Origin: Apostichopus japonicus
Taxonomy: Eukaryota; Echinodermata; Holothuroidea; Aspidochirotida; Stichopodidae
DNA: 64,000 bases
Direction of reading: 5' to 3'
Assembly: GCF_037975245.1 (NCBI RefSeq)
Contig: NC_092579.1
Coordinates: 9,975,001 to 10,039,000 of the forward strand
Numbering within the stretch: the stretch's first letter is position 1; each line of letters opens with the position of its first letter. Position numbers and translations under genes: made by a program. Shown one piece after another: positions 47,888 to 60,200 of this stretch. The notes under the pieces are model-generated. The model saw only the letters and a program-made list of their open reading frames with translations. It searched no databases and was not told where the DNA came from.

Positions 47888-49490
47888 GAAGCCAACCTAC
47901 AAGATATTCCACAGACTTTGGCAAAACTTCAAAACCTGCATAAACTATGAGATATATACTGTATACTCAATAACATAATAGGCTTATAGGATTCATACAG
48001 TAAGACCATCACAAATCTCCTTATACTTTTAGTCAATTGGATGAAGAAAAAGAGGAAGTTCTTTGGAGGAAATGGTATCCATGGCAAACTGGTAAAATAT
48101 GGTCACCGTTTGGTAATATATTCCCGGTTTATAATACACAAAATTGGATTGTCCAATTATTTAATATCACTAGTACTGTATTAGTTTTGTTTTCAGAAAT
48201 AAAGTTGAATAGATTTTATGCAGCGTGGCGAAGTTGTTCATGTCTGCCTTTCACCGTACAGTAGTCACAATAAAAGATGACGATTGAGCAAACTCCTTTA
48301 AGATAGGGATCTGGTTATGAACTGTTAGGTGAATATGCTGATGGTGGATTAACTAGTTCATTCAATTATCTTCCTCAAGGTCTGATAATTTTGTCGTAGC
48401 GCGTCTTCGTCTTGGGGGGAGACATTCATTAATTTTTTATCGCACCCGTAGAGTCGTAACAAATTTAAAGAAGCGTGTTAGGTCAGACGATTGTAATATT
48501 GTCGCCTACCTGTGGTGTAACATTGAGATCACCTGCATGGACCCTTCTTTTTGGACCTCCTTTGACCCAACATTTTATTCAAGGTGTTTTATATCTCACT
48601 ATGGGGAGGGAGTGGGGGAGAGGAGTTTGCATTCATGCCTACTCTGGGAATGTTGAGGGCATTCCTTGTCCTAAACTACTTGCCTTGATCAGTCATAATA
48701 TACAGTACAACAATGTCTTCATCATCATCATCATTTGTCTTAGGGTGACAGTCAGTTAAATCCTTACCACCCATTTAATAATGTTCACTCTCCACACTGT
48801 GAGCTGTTGCTATGGTGATGCAATATTTGATATGTTGGTACCAGATCAGCTTGCCTTTTGTGTTCCACTCCATGCCATCATGTCTGCACTGTACATTCAG
48901 AAGAATTTGATTTAATTACAGTAGTGTAATGAAGTATCATTGAATGGTCGGTAATGAGTATCCCACCCATGCTGGGCAGTGCAATTCATTTGGAACACAG
49001 CAGTGATTTATATTTATATAGAGCTATATTACTGCCATATATATATATATATATATAGCTACTGTCATGGTTGGAGGAGTACAGATCAGCAATATCTGTT
49101 TGTAGTACCACACTCATGAATGGAAATGTTCAGTACTTACAGTACAGGAGAGAAGTATGCATGCAAATCATAACTACAATGCACAGTTTGCAAAGTAATA
49201 TTTTGTTGTTACAGTAGTAGTACAGTAGCTTCTGGGATTGTAGTTCAATGAGAGTTAATACTGTACGTTTTATGATACAGTTGTGAAAACAAAAATTGAT
49301 GTCCATTTGACCGTGACAAACAAGACCCACCCTTCCAACCCTAAATTTCGAAGACGACAACAAAAATGCAATGCAGTACTGTACAATAATATATTCAACT
49401 GTGAGATTAGTTACATGTATGACATCATTCATCTGATTGATCTTGCCCTAGTTTCCTTCCCTACCACCCACCCACCTGCCTGACCCACTC

Positions 49491-49690
49491 ATTCCCCATC
49501 CCAATCCCTTTACTTTCCACTTCTCAAAACCATTCCCCTCCTGACCCCTTTACCATTCCACACCCCACCTCCATTCTCATTCCACACCCCAATCCCTTTA
49601 CTTTTTGCTTCTCAAAACCATTCCCCTCCCGACACCTTTACCATTCCACACCCCATCTCCATTCTCATTCCACACCCCACCCTTTTACCT
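49491..49690 (+). repeat. Pyrimidine-rich tandem repeat, 88-bp period
   Basis: CCAATCCCTTTACTTT occurs at 49501 and 49589 and TACCATTCCACACCCC at 49551 and 49639, both 88 bp apart; a third partial unit follows. The whole stretch from 49,450 to 49,740 is C/T-dominated. Confidence 0.8.
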
Positions 49691-51987
49691 TTCCACATCC
49701 TACTACCATCACCATCCCCCACCCCAATCACATTCCTATTCCCGGAACTTTTTTTAACTTTAAATCTTCAGATTTGTGTGAATGTCACTTTCACATTGTC
49801 GTCATCTGTCTGATTCACATCGATACCCAGAAATCACCAAGTGGCACCCATGTCAGACATCTGGGGGGGTGGGGGGTCCAAGCTGTAGACAGATGCAGCG
49901 CCCGTTATTAGAGATCTTTTCTAGACACAGTGCCACTTTACATACAGCAGAGAGTGCATGATGGGTGGAATTTGGTATTTATAGTTATTCTCTCATTCTT
50001 GCTTTCTTTTCCTTTGTTTTACCGCGTACCAGTTGTTAATAAACCCTCCTGCTGGAATCTTAACTCATAGATAATTTGTCTTCGCCAGTAATTCTTCAAA
50101 CCAATTTACCGAGAAATTGACTGGGCGCTTTGTTTTATCGTGAGCAGTTGTCGTGAGTTAGGCAGTTTTGTCACCGGGGATGTAACATGGGCAATGGTGA
50201 TGACAGATCAGATGGATTTAGAGCAAGCATCTAGCACTGACATGATAAGCATAGAGTTGAACAATTTGGAGCTTCTCAAAGAGAATTGTTGACCCACTCA
50301 CTCGTACTGTAGCTGATACAGTATTACCATGCATTAATAAAACCTATTGTTAAACAGTAGGTTGGGTAGATGGAAATGCTTGTGGTGGGTGGAGGCAGGT
50401 CAGTTAGTGTCTGTTGTACAAACCTCAAACATCAGTATGTACAGAAGTATTATTCTGGTATTTCCCAGCAATTGAGTATGTCTTCGAGACGGGCAGTTTG
50501 TTGTGTCCCAAGTTTGTACAGCTACTACCATTACCACAAGAAGCTAAGACCGATCTGCAATAGAATTTTCAAGGTTTCTTTGTACATTCAATCATCTCTC
50601 ATTTTTCCTTTTCTTTTTTTTTCTTACTATGGAGGGCAAATAAGATGGGAATTTACTCAGTGCAATTTGAAGCATTGATATTTGCTTCCTTTTTAAAAAA
50701 ATTAATTAAAACAGTATATTAAATGATCCATCATTGAATGGAAACAATACATGACACGATTGCAGCTGTACGGACCAGAGATACTCACTTTAACTGGATA
50801 AGATATTAATCTCTGAGATGACAACGATAATTTTTTTAGTGTCACGGATGTCTCATCCTTTGGTAGTTGTTTCATTTTTAGATTGTAGTAACTGCCAATG
50901 CAAAATAGATCAACCCCCCCCCACTAACGTCGTCGGCAGAGGCCATTTGACAATTTCTCTGGAAGTGATATTTGATATGGGTAATCATGACTCAGGAAGA
51001 GTCGGGCACGTAGTCTGTAGGTGGATTAATGAAGAGATGTAAAAGCAGAGCTCTCGGACGACGTGGTCATCGAGTTTTTCCGAGATATCGCCAGCATTTA
51101 TTGGGGTGACTCAAACTGGTTGCGTCATTTTTGGAATATTGATGATCACGGACAAATCGAGACGAGCGCATGATTCAGTTAGCGGTACTATTGTGACGGA
51201 AATAGATTTGCAATTTAATAAAAAATAAACTTTGATATTCTTCTATGTTAATTTTTGAAAGACAGATTGGGCGAGAAGGATGTTAATTGTTGAGTGTAGG
51301 TGGGGATGGACAGAATCCAACAGTCTTGAGGAGAGTGTGATAGGAGAAGAATATTGTCAGTTATAAGCATTAAACTGTAGTTCCGAAAGGAAATTGTCCT
51401 CTTTGAAATGGACTCTCATAATGTTACCACAGTTCATGTTTAAAATTTTCAAAATGTTATGTTTTTCTCAAACTTTTTTCACCCAATTTTTACTAATATT
51501 TTCCCTACGACTACTATTGAATGAATGCACATGCAAGGTACTGTAGAGATGGACTACAGACTTGAAGATATTTTTTTCTTGAAAAGAAGTCCAAGGAATA
51601 ATTCACGGTTTCTTTTCCAAACATGCCTACTCATCACCATCATATATATATGATACCTGTATAGAATAGTTTAAACATACTGTACTGGATGCCTTTATAC
51701 ATCCTAGTTGCTTTTACTTTAGTGGGCATTGATACAAATGGTTTCTCTTATTTGTGTACAAGACCATACCTACTTATTTTTATAACATTCAGCTATACTA
51801 TGCTGTACTGTACATATAAAATATAAATACAATATACTATAAATAGAGTTATAAATTATGCCTGTATTTGTGAAATGTTAATAAGTATAGAAAATATATA
51901 TAAGAAAGAGAGAATAGAACTGTTAGCAAAAATGCTTTTCTACTACAAAACAGGCTGTGTCAGTAAATGTACGTGTACAGGTCAGTG

Positions 51988-52007
51988 GGCCTGACGTTTC
52001 AATCCTA
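51988..52007 (-). repeat. Second copy of the GGGCCTGAC-TTTC-ATCCTA motif
   Basis: Matches 31618-31637 over 20 bases with two differences. The CTGANGA half of the possible hammerhead core is not preserved here. A dispersed-repeat fragment. Confidence 0.4.
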
Positions 52008-52115
52008 CTTGTAGCAGCATATATATTGAAAAGAGGCTAACTGAATAAACAATTAGGATAAAGTTGCAGACATTAGTTCCTTCCTGGTGTTCTGACTGAT
52101 TATCATGGTCTTTAA

Positions 52116-52479
52116 AGGCATTGAAGACTCGCCCCAAAACCGTGTGCAGCCATCTGAAAAAGTTAACTTTTCGTTGCTTGCAAGTGACGTTTTGTTTGTG
52201 TCGCTAGAAAATGCAAACAGTACAGTAATGAAATGTGAAACCTTGTTATTTTTAGCTGGACCTGAGATGTCCATTGCTTTACAGTTTGTACACTGTGCTG
52301 TGGGTATTGACCGCAGCTGTATGTACTGACTATACACTAGTGTCTAATTACCGATGGTAGCAAGTTGTGTGTGTGTATTTTCTGGGATCGATGGTGGTGT
52401 CACTTCTGTTACACCTCATTCGGAACTAGGTCAGATTACCGGCATTAGACGTTTCTTTTTGCACAAGTCTTCACACCCT
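52116..52479 (+). mobile_element. TTAA-flanked MITE, family A, copy 4
   Basis: Full-length 364-bp copy with TTAA on both sides (52112-52115, 52480-52483). Termini and interior match copies 1-3. Open frames on both strands across 52053-52337 are the same non-coding repeat sequence as in copy 1. Confidence 0.85.
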
Positions 52480-55400
52480 TTAATCCGGCAAGTTGCTTAT
52501 GATCATTAGTTTCTAAATTACCGAACACACAGTGATTGTTTTATTTTCAATGATATTTGATGGCAGATGGCCAAGTTTAACGCCCCAGCTTTGATCACAT
52601 TGAGATTGGCTTCTTTAGGGATTCAATAAATGATTCTATTTCATTCTGACAAAATTAATGTTGTCATCCAGCCAACTATGCCATTTTTAATTTCCTTTTT
52701 ACATTTGTATTCATCTCGAGGCTATAGTGCCAAAACACACACTTCTCTGTTGATTGCTCTACAGTATATGTGACATTTGAAGAGCTTAAAGCATCATTAA
52801 AATGGGATGATTGCACAGAAGAAAAATGTTTAAGAATTAATACTGAATCACTGCCAAATATTTCTTTAACACCTCTGTCCAGGTCAAACAGAGGTTCTAT
52901 CACGGCAAGTGCGGTACTGTACCCCTGTTTCTTTCAGATTCCTCTTGACTCGTTCAAATCTGCGCCGACATACCGGGATTTTATGAGCACCAGTAAAAAT
53001 AAATAATTTCCCATCCATTAGAGTAATTAATGGTCCTCGATGATTACAGAGTCAACAGACTTACTGAACGGAGGGATCTCATGCTTCGGTGATCGGGAAA
53101 CATTTTCAGATTCCTTGAACAATGTGACACATGATAAATGTACAGTATCATTGTACGTGCACAGTGATGGCTTTTCTTTTGGCCAAAGGTGGTGATAGCA
53201 TTCTGCCAATCTGTGTGTTCATAGTTATACAGTTAGTAGCTTCTACTCCATAACATGTTATAGATATATCAGCGTAAGATTAAAGATATATGTATACAGA
53301 AGGCAATGAAATCTACCATGTACATCAAATCATATCATATTCAATAGAAACATGATTTGTTTATTGTTCTGCTTTGTAATGGTACGGCTAATGTCTTATA
53401 CGTACCCTACTGTACGTACATAGCTGTACTGTGCATTTGCTTAAATACGTCACATCTCAGATACCTGAAATGACTCTGATGAAACATTTAGTTATCCCAG
53501 AAGACGTTTTTATCTGCTAACGTCTGGAAACCAAATAAAGTGTAACTGTCACAAAGTTCCGCTGCCCTCGTCTTCGTTATTGCAAGGTAGAGTAATTAGC
53601 TCGCAAACCTCTCTTATCTGTCAGAAACAGGAAACTCATCGCTCGATGTGGTAAATGGTCACATGTGCACAAATCGTACTTAACAGACATAGTATTGAAA
53701 TAGTACAAGCCACGCAGCCAGCATTGGTTGCAAGAGTTGAAAGAAAAAACAGAATCTTATCAGTTTTGACTGAGACGTTTGTCAAGGAAAAGCTATTAAA
53801 GTAAGGTGATAGTCTGTGATAGCCATTCAGACCGCTAGTAAGAAGACATGGTACCTGTACATACTGTATCTAGCTAATATGTACCAAACAGGGATTGGTT
53901 TCTTAATTGTGAGTATATGTCTTTGGATATTCAAACCATTCATCAAGGGGATACATGGTACTGTAGATCGGGTTTTAGGGGTCACTGGGGTGAAATGCTT
54001 TAGCCAACATTCTTTGGGACTGAAGTTGAACTCAATCTGAACCAAGTTGATGGATGTGACATGAAAGTCCATGGGTAGTGGACAGTGTTTGTGTGTGTGC
54101 TTGTGTGCGTGTGTGTGCTTGGATCATCTTGGCTTCAGTCAAGCAAACTCAACATACAACAGCAGTATATTACAGTTTACAATTTAAGTTTGAACAAATG
54201 TATTCAGTGACAGGAATATAGAGTTTTATAGCTTTGCCTGTGAACTGGAAATGAACGTCAGTCATTATTGAACAAGAAACAGTTGTTCAGTATGCTTGGG
54301 TTAGCTTTTAAGACTATGCATCTCGATGAGTATCGCAAACAAGGTCATAATGGTCAAGGTGAGTCTTGTACAGTCTTGGGCAGTGTGATCGACTGACCGA
54401 TCGACCACCAATTCATTGGACTGCAGGAGAGATGTGTAGATTTGGTGAATTGAACACCGCTTTGGGCCAGTAAAACTCCCCTTCTGGTGGATTAGAGGCC
54501 TACAGTACCACTATTCTTGTTTTGTTTCAGTATCTCCAAAGTGATGGAGGACTTGAACAACAATTTAACATTTTACCTATTTTGGAGGTATTTAGTCATA
54601 ATGCAATCTGAATTTGATGTAAACAACTAGTTGGTCTGCCGGACAAAATCCACCAAAGCTGATTGTGTGGTTAATTCGAACAGATATTTTGTCCTTTAAA
54701 AGTTTGCCCTGTACTTAATGATATGTAAGCTTCTCCATAAACTGGTGATTGGGATGACGGGGGATGTGCTCACGCCAGGCCCCGGCGCCGGGCAGCTTTG
54801 CCTGTCTGTTCTGAATGCCGCCCAGCACAAACAGTATTTTAAGCATTTCCGTCTGGCACTACTTTTGATGATTAAAGTTAACAAATTTGACCATTACCAC
54901 CAAAATATGGATGAAAACTTGGCACACAAGTTAGCTCCTAAGTAGGAAAAAGATGGCCGGCCCAATTTGCCATCTAAACATACTTCATTTTCAAATAATT
55001 TCCAAAACGGACTTAAACCCCTCCCCAGGATGTAGATCACACTACCGCACAAATCCGCCCCGGCACTCAAATATTCCTGAGCACATCTCTGGATGACTAT
55101 ACTACATATCATCAACCAACACTTTCTGGCAGGTGTTGATTATTAATGCAGAGTGCCGATGATAAAAAAATAAACATGTCATTTGTAACATTGAATTACA
55201 AATTAGAGAACTGTTAGTTAATACAACACAATTTACAATGTTTACCCTGTACTCTAGGTGTGAATTGCAATTTATTAATAGACTTTGCGCTTCCTTTTCT
55301 ATATCTACGGAAACATCTGCTCAAAGCACACATATAAATTGAATGATTCTAAACAATGACAGTGGCATTGAGTCCTTACTTTTAATAAATTCTGACTGAA

Positions 55401-55880
55401 CTATGTGAATTTCACACATGTATGTGTACATATCAATACTTCTAAACTTCAAAGAGATCTAATATTTGGTTACAACCAGTTTATTACAAAATGCTCCTTT
55501 AATGGATATAAAAAAGTAGCAGGTAATATACAAAACTTTAAGGCACCTTGAAACAATGTAAGACTAGTGAACCTGGTGAAAATAACAAAATGATTTTATT
55601 GATCTGCATTTAATAAAACCATCTGCTGTACAATAGATGACATACATCTAATGAACTGTGCTGTACTTTATACAACAGCTTTACCATGTGGTTGCAAAGA
55701 TTTCCTTATGATGTGCCGCATAATGTGCGAATGTACTTGTCCACAAAATTGATTTTTTTTTTTTTTTTGGTGGGGGTGTAGATTTGTCTAAGTGTATTCA
55801 AGGGAATGTACAGTTCACTAGAAAGCTGTTTAATTACTTTTATTTGGCAGTCTGTACAGATGTTTTTCACTGTATCTGCT

Positions 55881-56100
55881 TAGGCCATTCGACTTCAATG
55901 GGGTTAGGCCATTCTTCAATGGGCATACTGTAGACCTTTCTTCAATGGATGTAGGCCATTCTTCTTCAGTGGGCTTTGGCCATTTATTCAGTGGGAAAAG
56001 GCCATTCTTAAATGGGCTAAGGTCATTCTTAAATGGGCTTTGGCCATTCTTCAATGGGCTTAGTCCGTTCTTCGTGGGCTTAGGTCATTCTTTGATTTCA
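55881..56100 (+). repeat. Minisatellite, about ten units of 21-25 bp
   Basis: Units of the type TTAGGCCATTCTTCAATGGG recur ten times with substitutions. Because the core period is 21 bp, both strands stay open and give heptad-like peptides (for example FKNGLSP on the minus strand). The base-level repetition explains these ORFs; no gene is called. Confidence 0.85.
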
Positions 56101-56699
56101 ATGTGTAGGGAAGGATTAAATGTGTACATGTGTGCTTGATACTTACAGTACAGTAAAGCAAATAGGCCTTTGGTTGAAAGTTACCCAGGCTGTTGTCAAA
56201 GCACAAGTTTGTACTAGTTCACAAATTATTCATGCATGTACATCTTCTGTGTTAAATAATAAAGATGACCCTGGCTTGTTTACCAAGCTACTGTATACAA
56301 AATGGTTGAAAGAACTCCTTGCACTGAATATACTGTAAACTGCATGCTTCATTTCATGTTGAACTATACTGGTAACCACAAGCTTGATGTTTTAAACAGC
56401 TTCAAATTGTGTTTTTGTTGTCAATTTGACAGAAGCTTACGAGGTAAATACTCAAAATACAGTAAGATAGCAATTAATCAAACTAAGACACAGTAATCAG
56501 ACTACCATATGAAAGTTGATAAGCGAGCGCTAAGTAATTTTGATTGGCTCCTTGTTCAGTTGCATGGTCGCCTGGATATTGTTTTGTAATTTGTAGTATG
56601 AATTTTATGTATATAAGTGTTAATCAAATTGGAAACTTGCAAAGTTTTCTGAATTATTTTTCGTTAACTTGACTATACTTGACAATAGACAAGTTCAAT

Positions 56700-57215
56700 C
56701 TAATCAAAGCTCCAATAATAAACAGCTTGTAATACTGCTGTACTAACAAGTGATTGCATACTCTAACCTTAGGCACCAATTCCTGTGTAGGATTGCCAAC
56801 CATCAAAAATATAAATATCATGTTTTAACATTCAGTAACATTAATACAGTAAGCTCCAATATAAAAAGCTTGTAATACTGTTGACCTACTAGTGATTGCA
56901 TACTGTAACCCAGGCTCTAATTCCCATGTAGGATTGCCAACAATCCAAAATAGTTTTAATATAGTAACATTAATACAGAAAGCTTGTAATACTATAGACC
57001 TACTAGTGATTGCATACTGAAAACACAGGCACTAATTCCCATTTAGGATTGCCAACAATAACGAAATATATATATATAATGTTTTAACATACATAACATT
57101 AATATAGTAAGCTCCAATATAAACAGCTTGTAATACTGTAGGTACTATTGAATAGCATCCTCTAACCCAGGCACTAATTCCAATATATACTGTAGGCTTG
57201 CCAACAATCAAAAAG
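56700..57215 (+). repeat. Tandem repeat, four units of about 115-142 bp
   Basis: TGATTGCATACT or a variant appears at 56751, 56893, 57007 and about 57148, each followed by a CCAGGCACTAATTCC-like block, GTAGGATTGCCAACAAT and, before the next unit, AGCTCCAATATAAACAGCTT and GTAATACTGT. Units differ mainly by internal deletions. Confidence 0.85.
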
Positions 57216-60200
57216 GCTCTTGAGTGGGTTACAGCTACCTGACAATCATTTCTATGGTATATCTCTAAAGATCTTGAATTAGTTTGAACTCTTATTTCTA
57301 ATCAAGATCATAAGCATTTAAAATATAATAACAATATATTGTTTTACATCCTTATTAGAATGCAAAGAGTGCAGACGTTATCTGGAGTGGTTGTCAAGTG
57401 TGTTCTGGAGTGATCATTTCAAAGATATATATCAACTCCCCGTTTACAGTGTCCAGAGAGATCTTAAAAATATGTTTGTTTTGCGATTGTTTACCCCTCA
57501 AATATATCACGTTAGCTGTTCAAGAAGAAAAGAAGGAAAAAAGAAAACACAGCAGCAATTGTTTGAAGAACAAAGATGATACAAACAAACCTGTTTGCTT
57601 GGTTTGATTGAACTTAATCAGTCTCTTGTCACAGAATTATGCCAAAGTCATTCCACCATATTTTTTGTCTTTATCATAAAAAGTTTGGTTGATTCTTCAC
57701 CAGTCCTGACTGTACTTCCCATCTTTCAATCGGGGGGGGGGGGGGGGTGGTAGAAAAAGTTGAGAATTCAAGGCAGTTGACATTTTAGTCTTTCAATTAT
57801 TATTTAGTGGAATGCTATGAACCAATTACAAGTGACTATTAAAGTAAATTGTTTGTAATGATACTACACCCTAGTTGCAATCTCAACAGACAACGTAGCA
57901 AATCAAAGGCCAAGATCCCATCATGCAAGGATGCAAATTTTAGAACAATATGAGCAGACATTCCAAGGACAATTTGACCCTTCTTGGAAATGTTATTATT
58001 TTGTTATAAAATGTTGTACCTTAAATAATAATCATGGCGCATTTATAGGAAAAGGAATATGAAATAGGCTTGTGCATTTAACTTTGCACTCCCCTCTCAC
58101 CTGGGTCCGCATGTACCTGGACTTTCAAGAGTGTACCCCTCTTCTACCTTACCCCCCAACCCCCCTTGGGCTGGGCCCTGCCATACCCTCATACTACCAC
58201 TGTACTTCATCAGATCACTAACTAACTGGATCTATGTAGAAAAAAAGCTCTTAAAACTGGATTAATTTTCCTAATGTTTTTATATCAAAACTTGCAGGAT
58301 TTGTGGGGAATTTTTATCAGGAAGAACAATGTTTTTGTTTCTTTTCTTGTTTTGACAACAGTCCTGTCAATTTTGTGTTTTTTGAAACTATTTACATCAT
58401 CAATATATCCAATTACACCCAGTAACATAGAGAACACCAGAAAATTTACATTGAATATTATGTTAACTATTGCTTGTTGAATTTTATGAAAATCAACTAT
58501 GAACATTTGAATTCTGTGTATTGAAGATTTTGTTTTCATTAATGTTACAAACTTATTCCGAAGAGGAATATGTTATGTCCCTCGTTTTAATTTGGCTAAA
58601 ATTGTCTGCAAAATATCTAGCTAGTTTGTATTAAAGTTGAGCACTATCCTTTAACAAAGTTATACTCACTTAAACATTCAGGAGATGATGTACCATGGTT
58701 TCTTTTTGATATTCTGATGGAGGTACTGAAAAGGCAATTTGGTATAAACTAGAGTAGAGCCCTTTGAGGTGACACTTAATATAAACAGTCATAATTTAAG
58801 GACAATCTCTGTATTTGGGTTCCCACACTGTGTGCACGCACCAGCACTATAGTACAGTATATACCAATGGGTAACAGCATTCAGCCAGCACATTCCATTG
58901 TATAGAGACTTTGTATGGACACCCTTCATTGGTGCTTTTATATATCTGTTAAACCGGGGCCCATATCTTTTTGTAGCACGGTTAACAATAAACAATCTCA
59001 CTAATTAAAAATCAATGTTGCAGCGCACCATAGTATTGATAGCATAATAACACATCATATATATTTAAGTGATATGGCCGGTGTGTATCGGTTTATAGCA
59101 TAACCAGTGGTGGTTGTGGAATGAGAAAGTGCCCCTCTGATGTTGTGCCCCGCACTTTTTGGAAGCTTCCTACCCCCCCTGCTGTTAAATAAACTAAACT
59201 TTAAACAACTCTAAAAAGCTTCTGAAGTACTGTTTGACAATTTTGTAATTTCCCTTTTGAACTATTTGTTTGAAGCAAATAAATCTACAGTAAATTGGCT
59301 GGGGAATGATATGGCAGTTGTCATTACAACTTTTGCGGGATCGAAGAAGAACTTTATACTGAAGGTTCATGGTTGTATTATGAACATGTGGAGGTTAAGC
59401 CTGAAGTTTCTGTCACTAAATCTCAACCTGTCTGTTTTATGAAGACAAGATTTTCAAGCTATATTGTCTAAAATACCCATATTATGCTAATTTATTCCTT
59501 TTTTATAACCTTTTCATTCAATGAACATCTAAAAATGATTTCCATATCAAGTTTCCTTAAGAGACAACACTTGGGCCAGACTTCATAAATATACTGTAGT
59601 ACTGCATGTTACAGTTACCTCTATATATTTGTAGACTTTTTGTAATGTAATGTACTGCCCTCTCTTTCATTTTGTCTATTAAAAACTTCAAAGCTACAGC
59701 TTCCTGCAACGTTTTGTTTTACTATATTAAAAAAGCCTTAGCATATTTGATATTGGAAGTTGAACTATGAGTGACTTGGGTCATTACTCTATTTAGCATA
59801 TTTGTATTGAGTGCAAGTGCATGCAAGTTTTTTGCCTTTTCCATAAAGTTATTCCTGTTCAGCAGCATATCATTAACTTGGAAATCTCCATTGCAAATAT
59901 CCATAGAAAGTTGGCATCACAGTACTTTGTTATTCCCAAATGCTCCACCTTTTTTGCTACATGTCCCCACACAACTGCTACACTCTCATTTACCTGTCTG
60001 AACTGAGAATCTCACAACTCATGGTCACTAAAAATAAACCAAGTTTAGGATTGCATATTAATTAGCAGACGATTCATCAAGTCTCCACTACAGTGTGCAT
60101 TTTACAGTAGAGTAGCTTGAATTCTTGCTCTTACTCTATCCAGCTAAAGCCCAGATGGCCTGCCGAACCAGACATTTTGGGGGCCCACGTTTAAATATAG

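Larger units (their letters stand above)
43401..49490. other. Mostly gene-free interval
   Basis: Holds the family B MITE (45642-45886), the unexplained ORF at 47324-47887, (TA)n at 46769-46792 and 49039-49058 and frequent TACTGTA words. No conserved protein motif was found. Confidence 0.5.

Noticed and set aside
55830-56054. Repetitive peptide with KNGL motifs on the minus strand
   Set aside because: Explained by the 21-bp minisatellite; the opposite strand is equally open.
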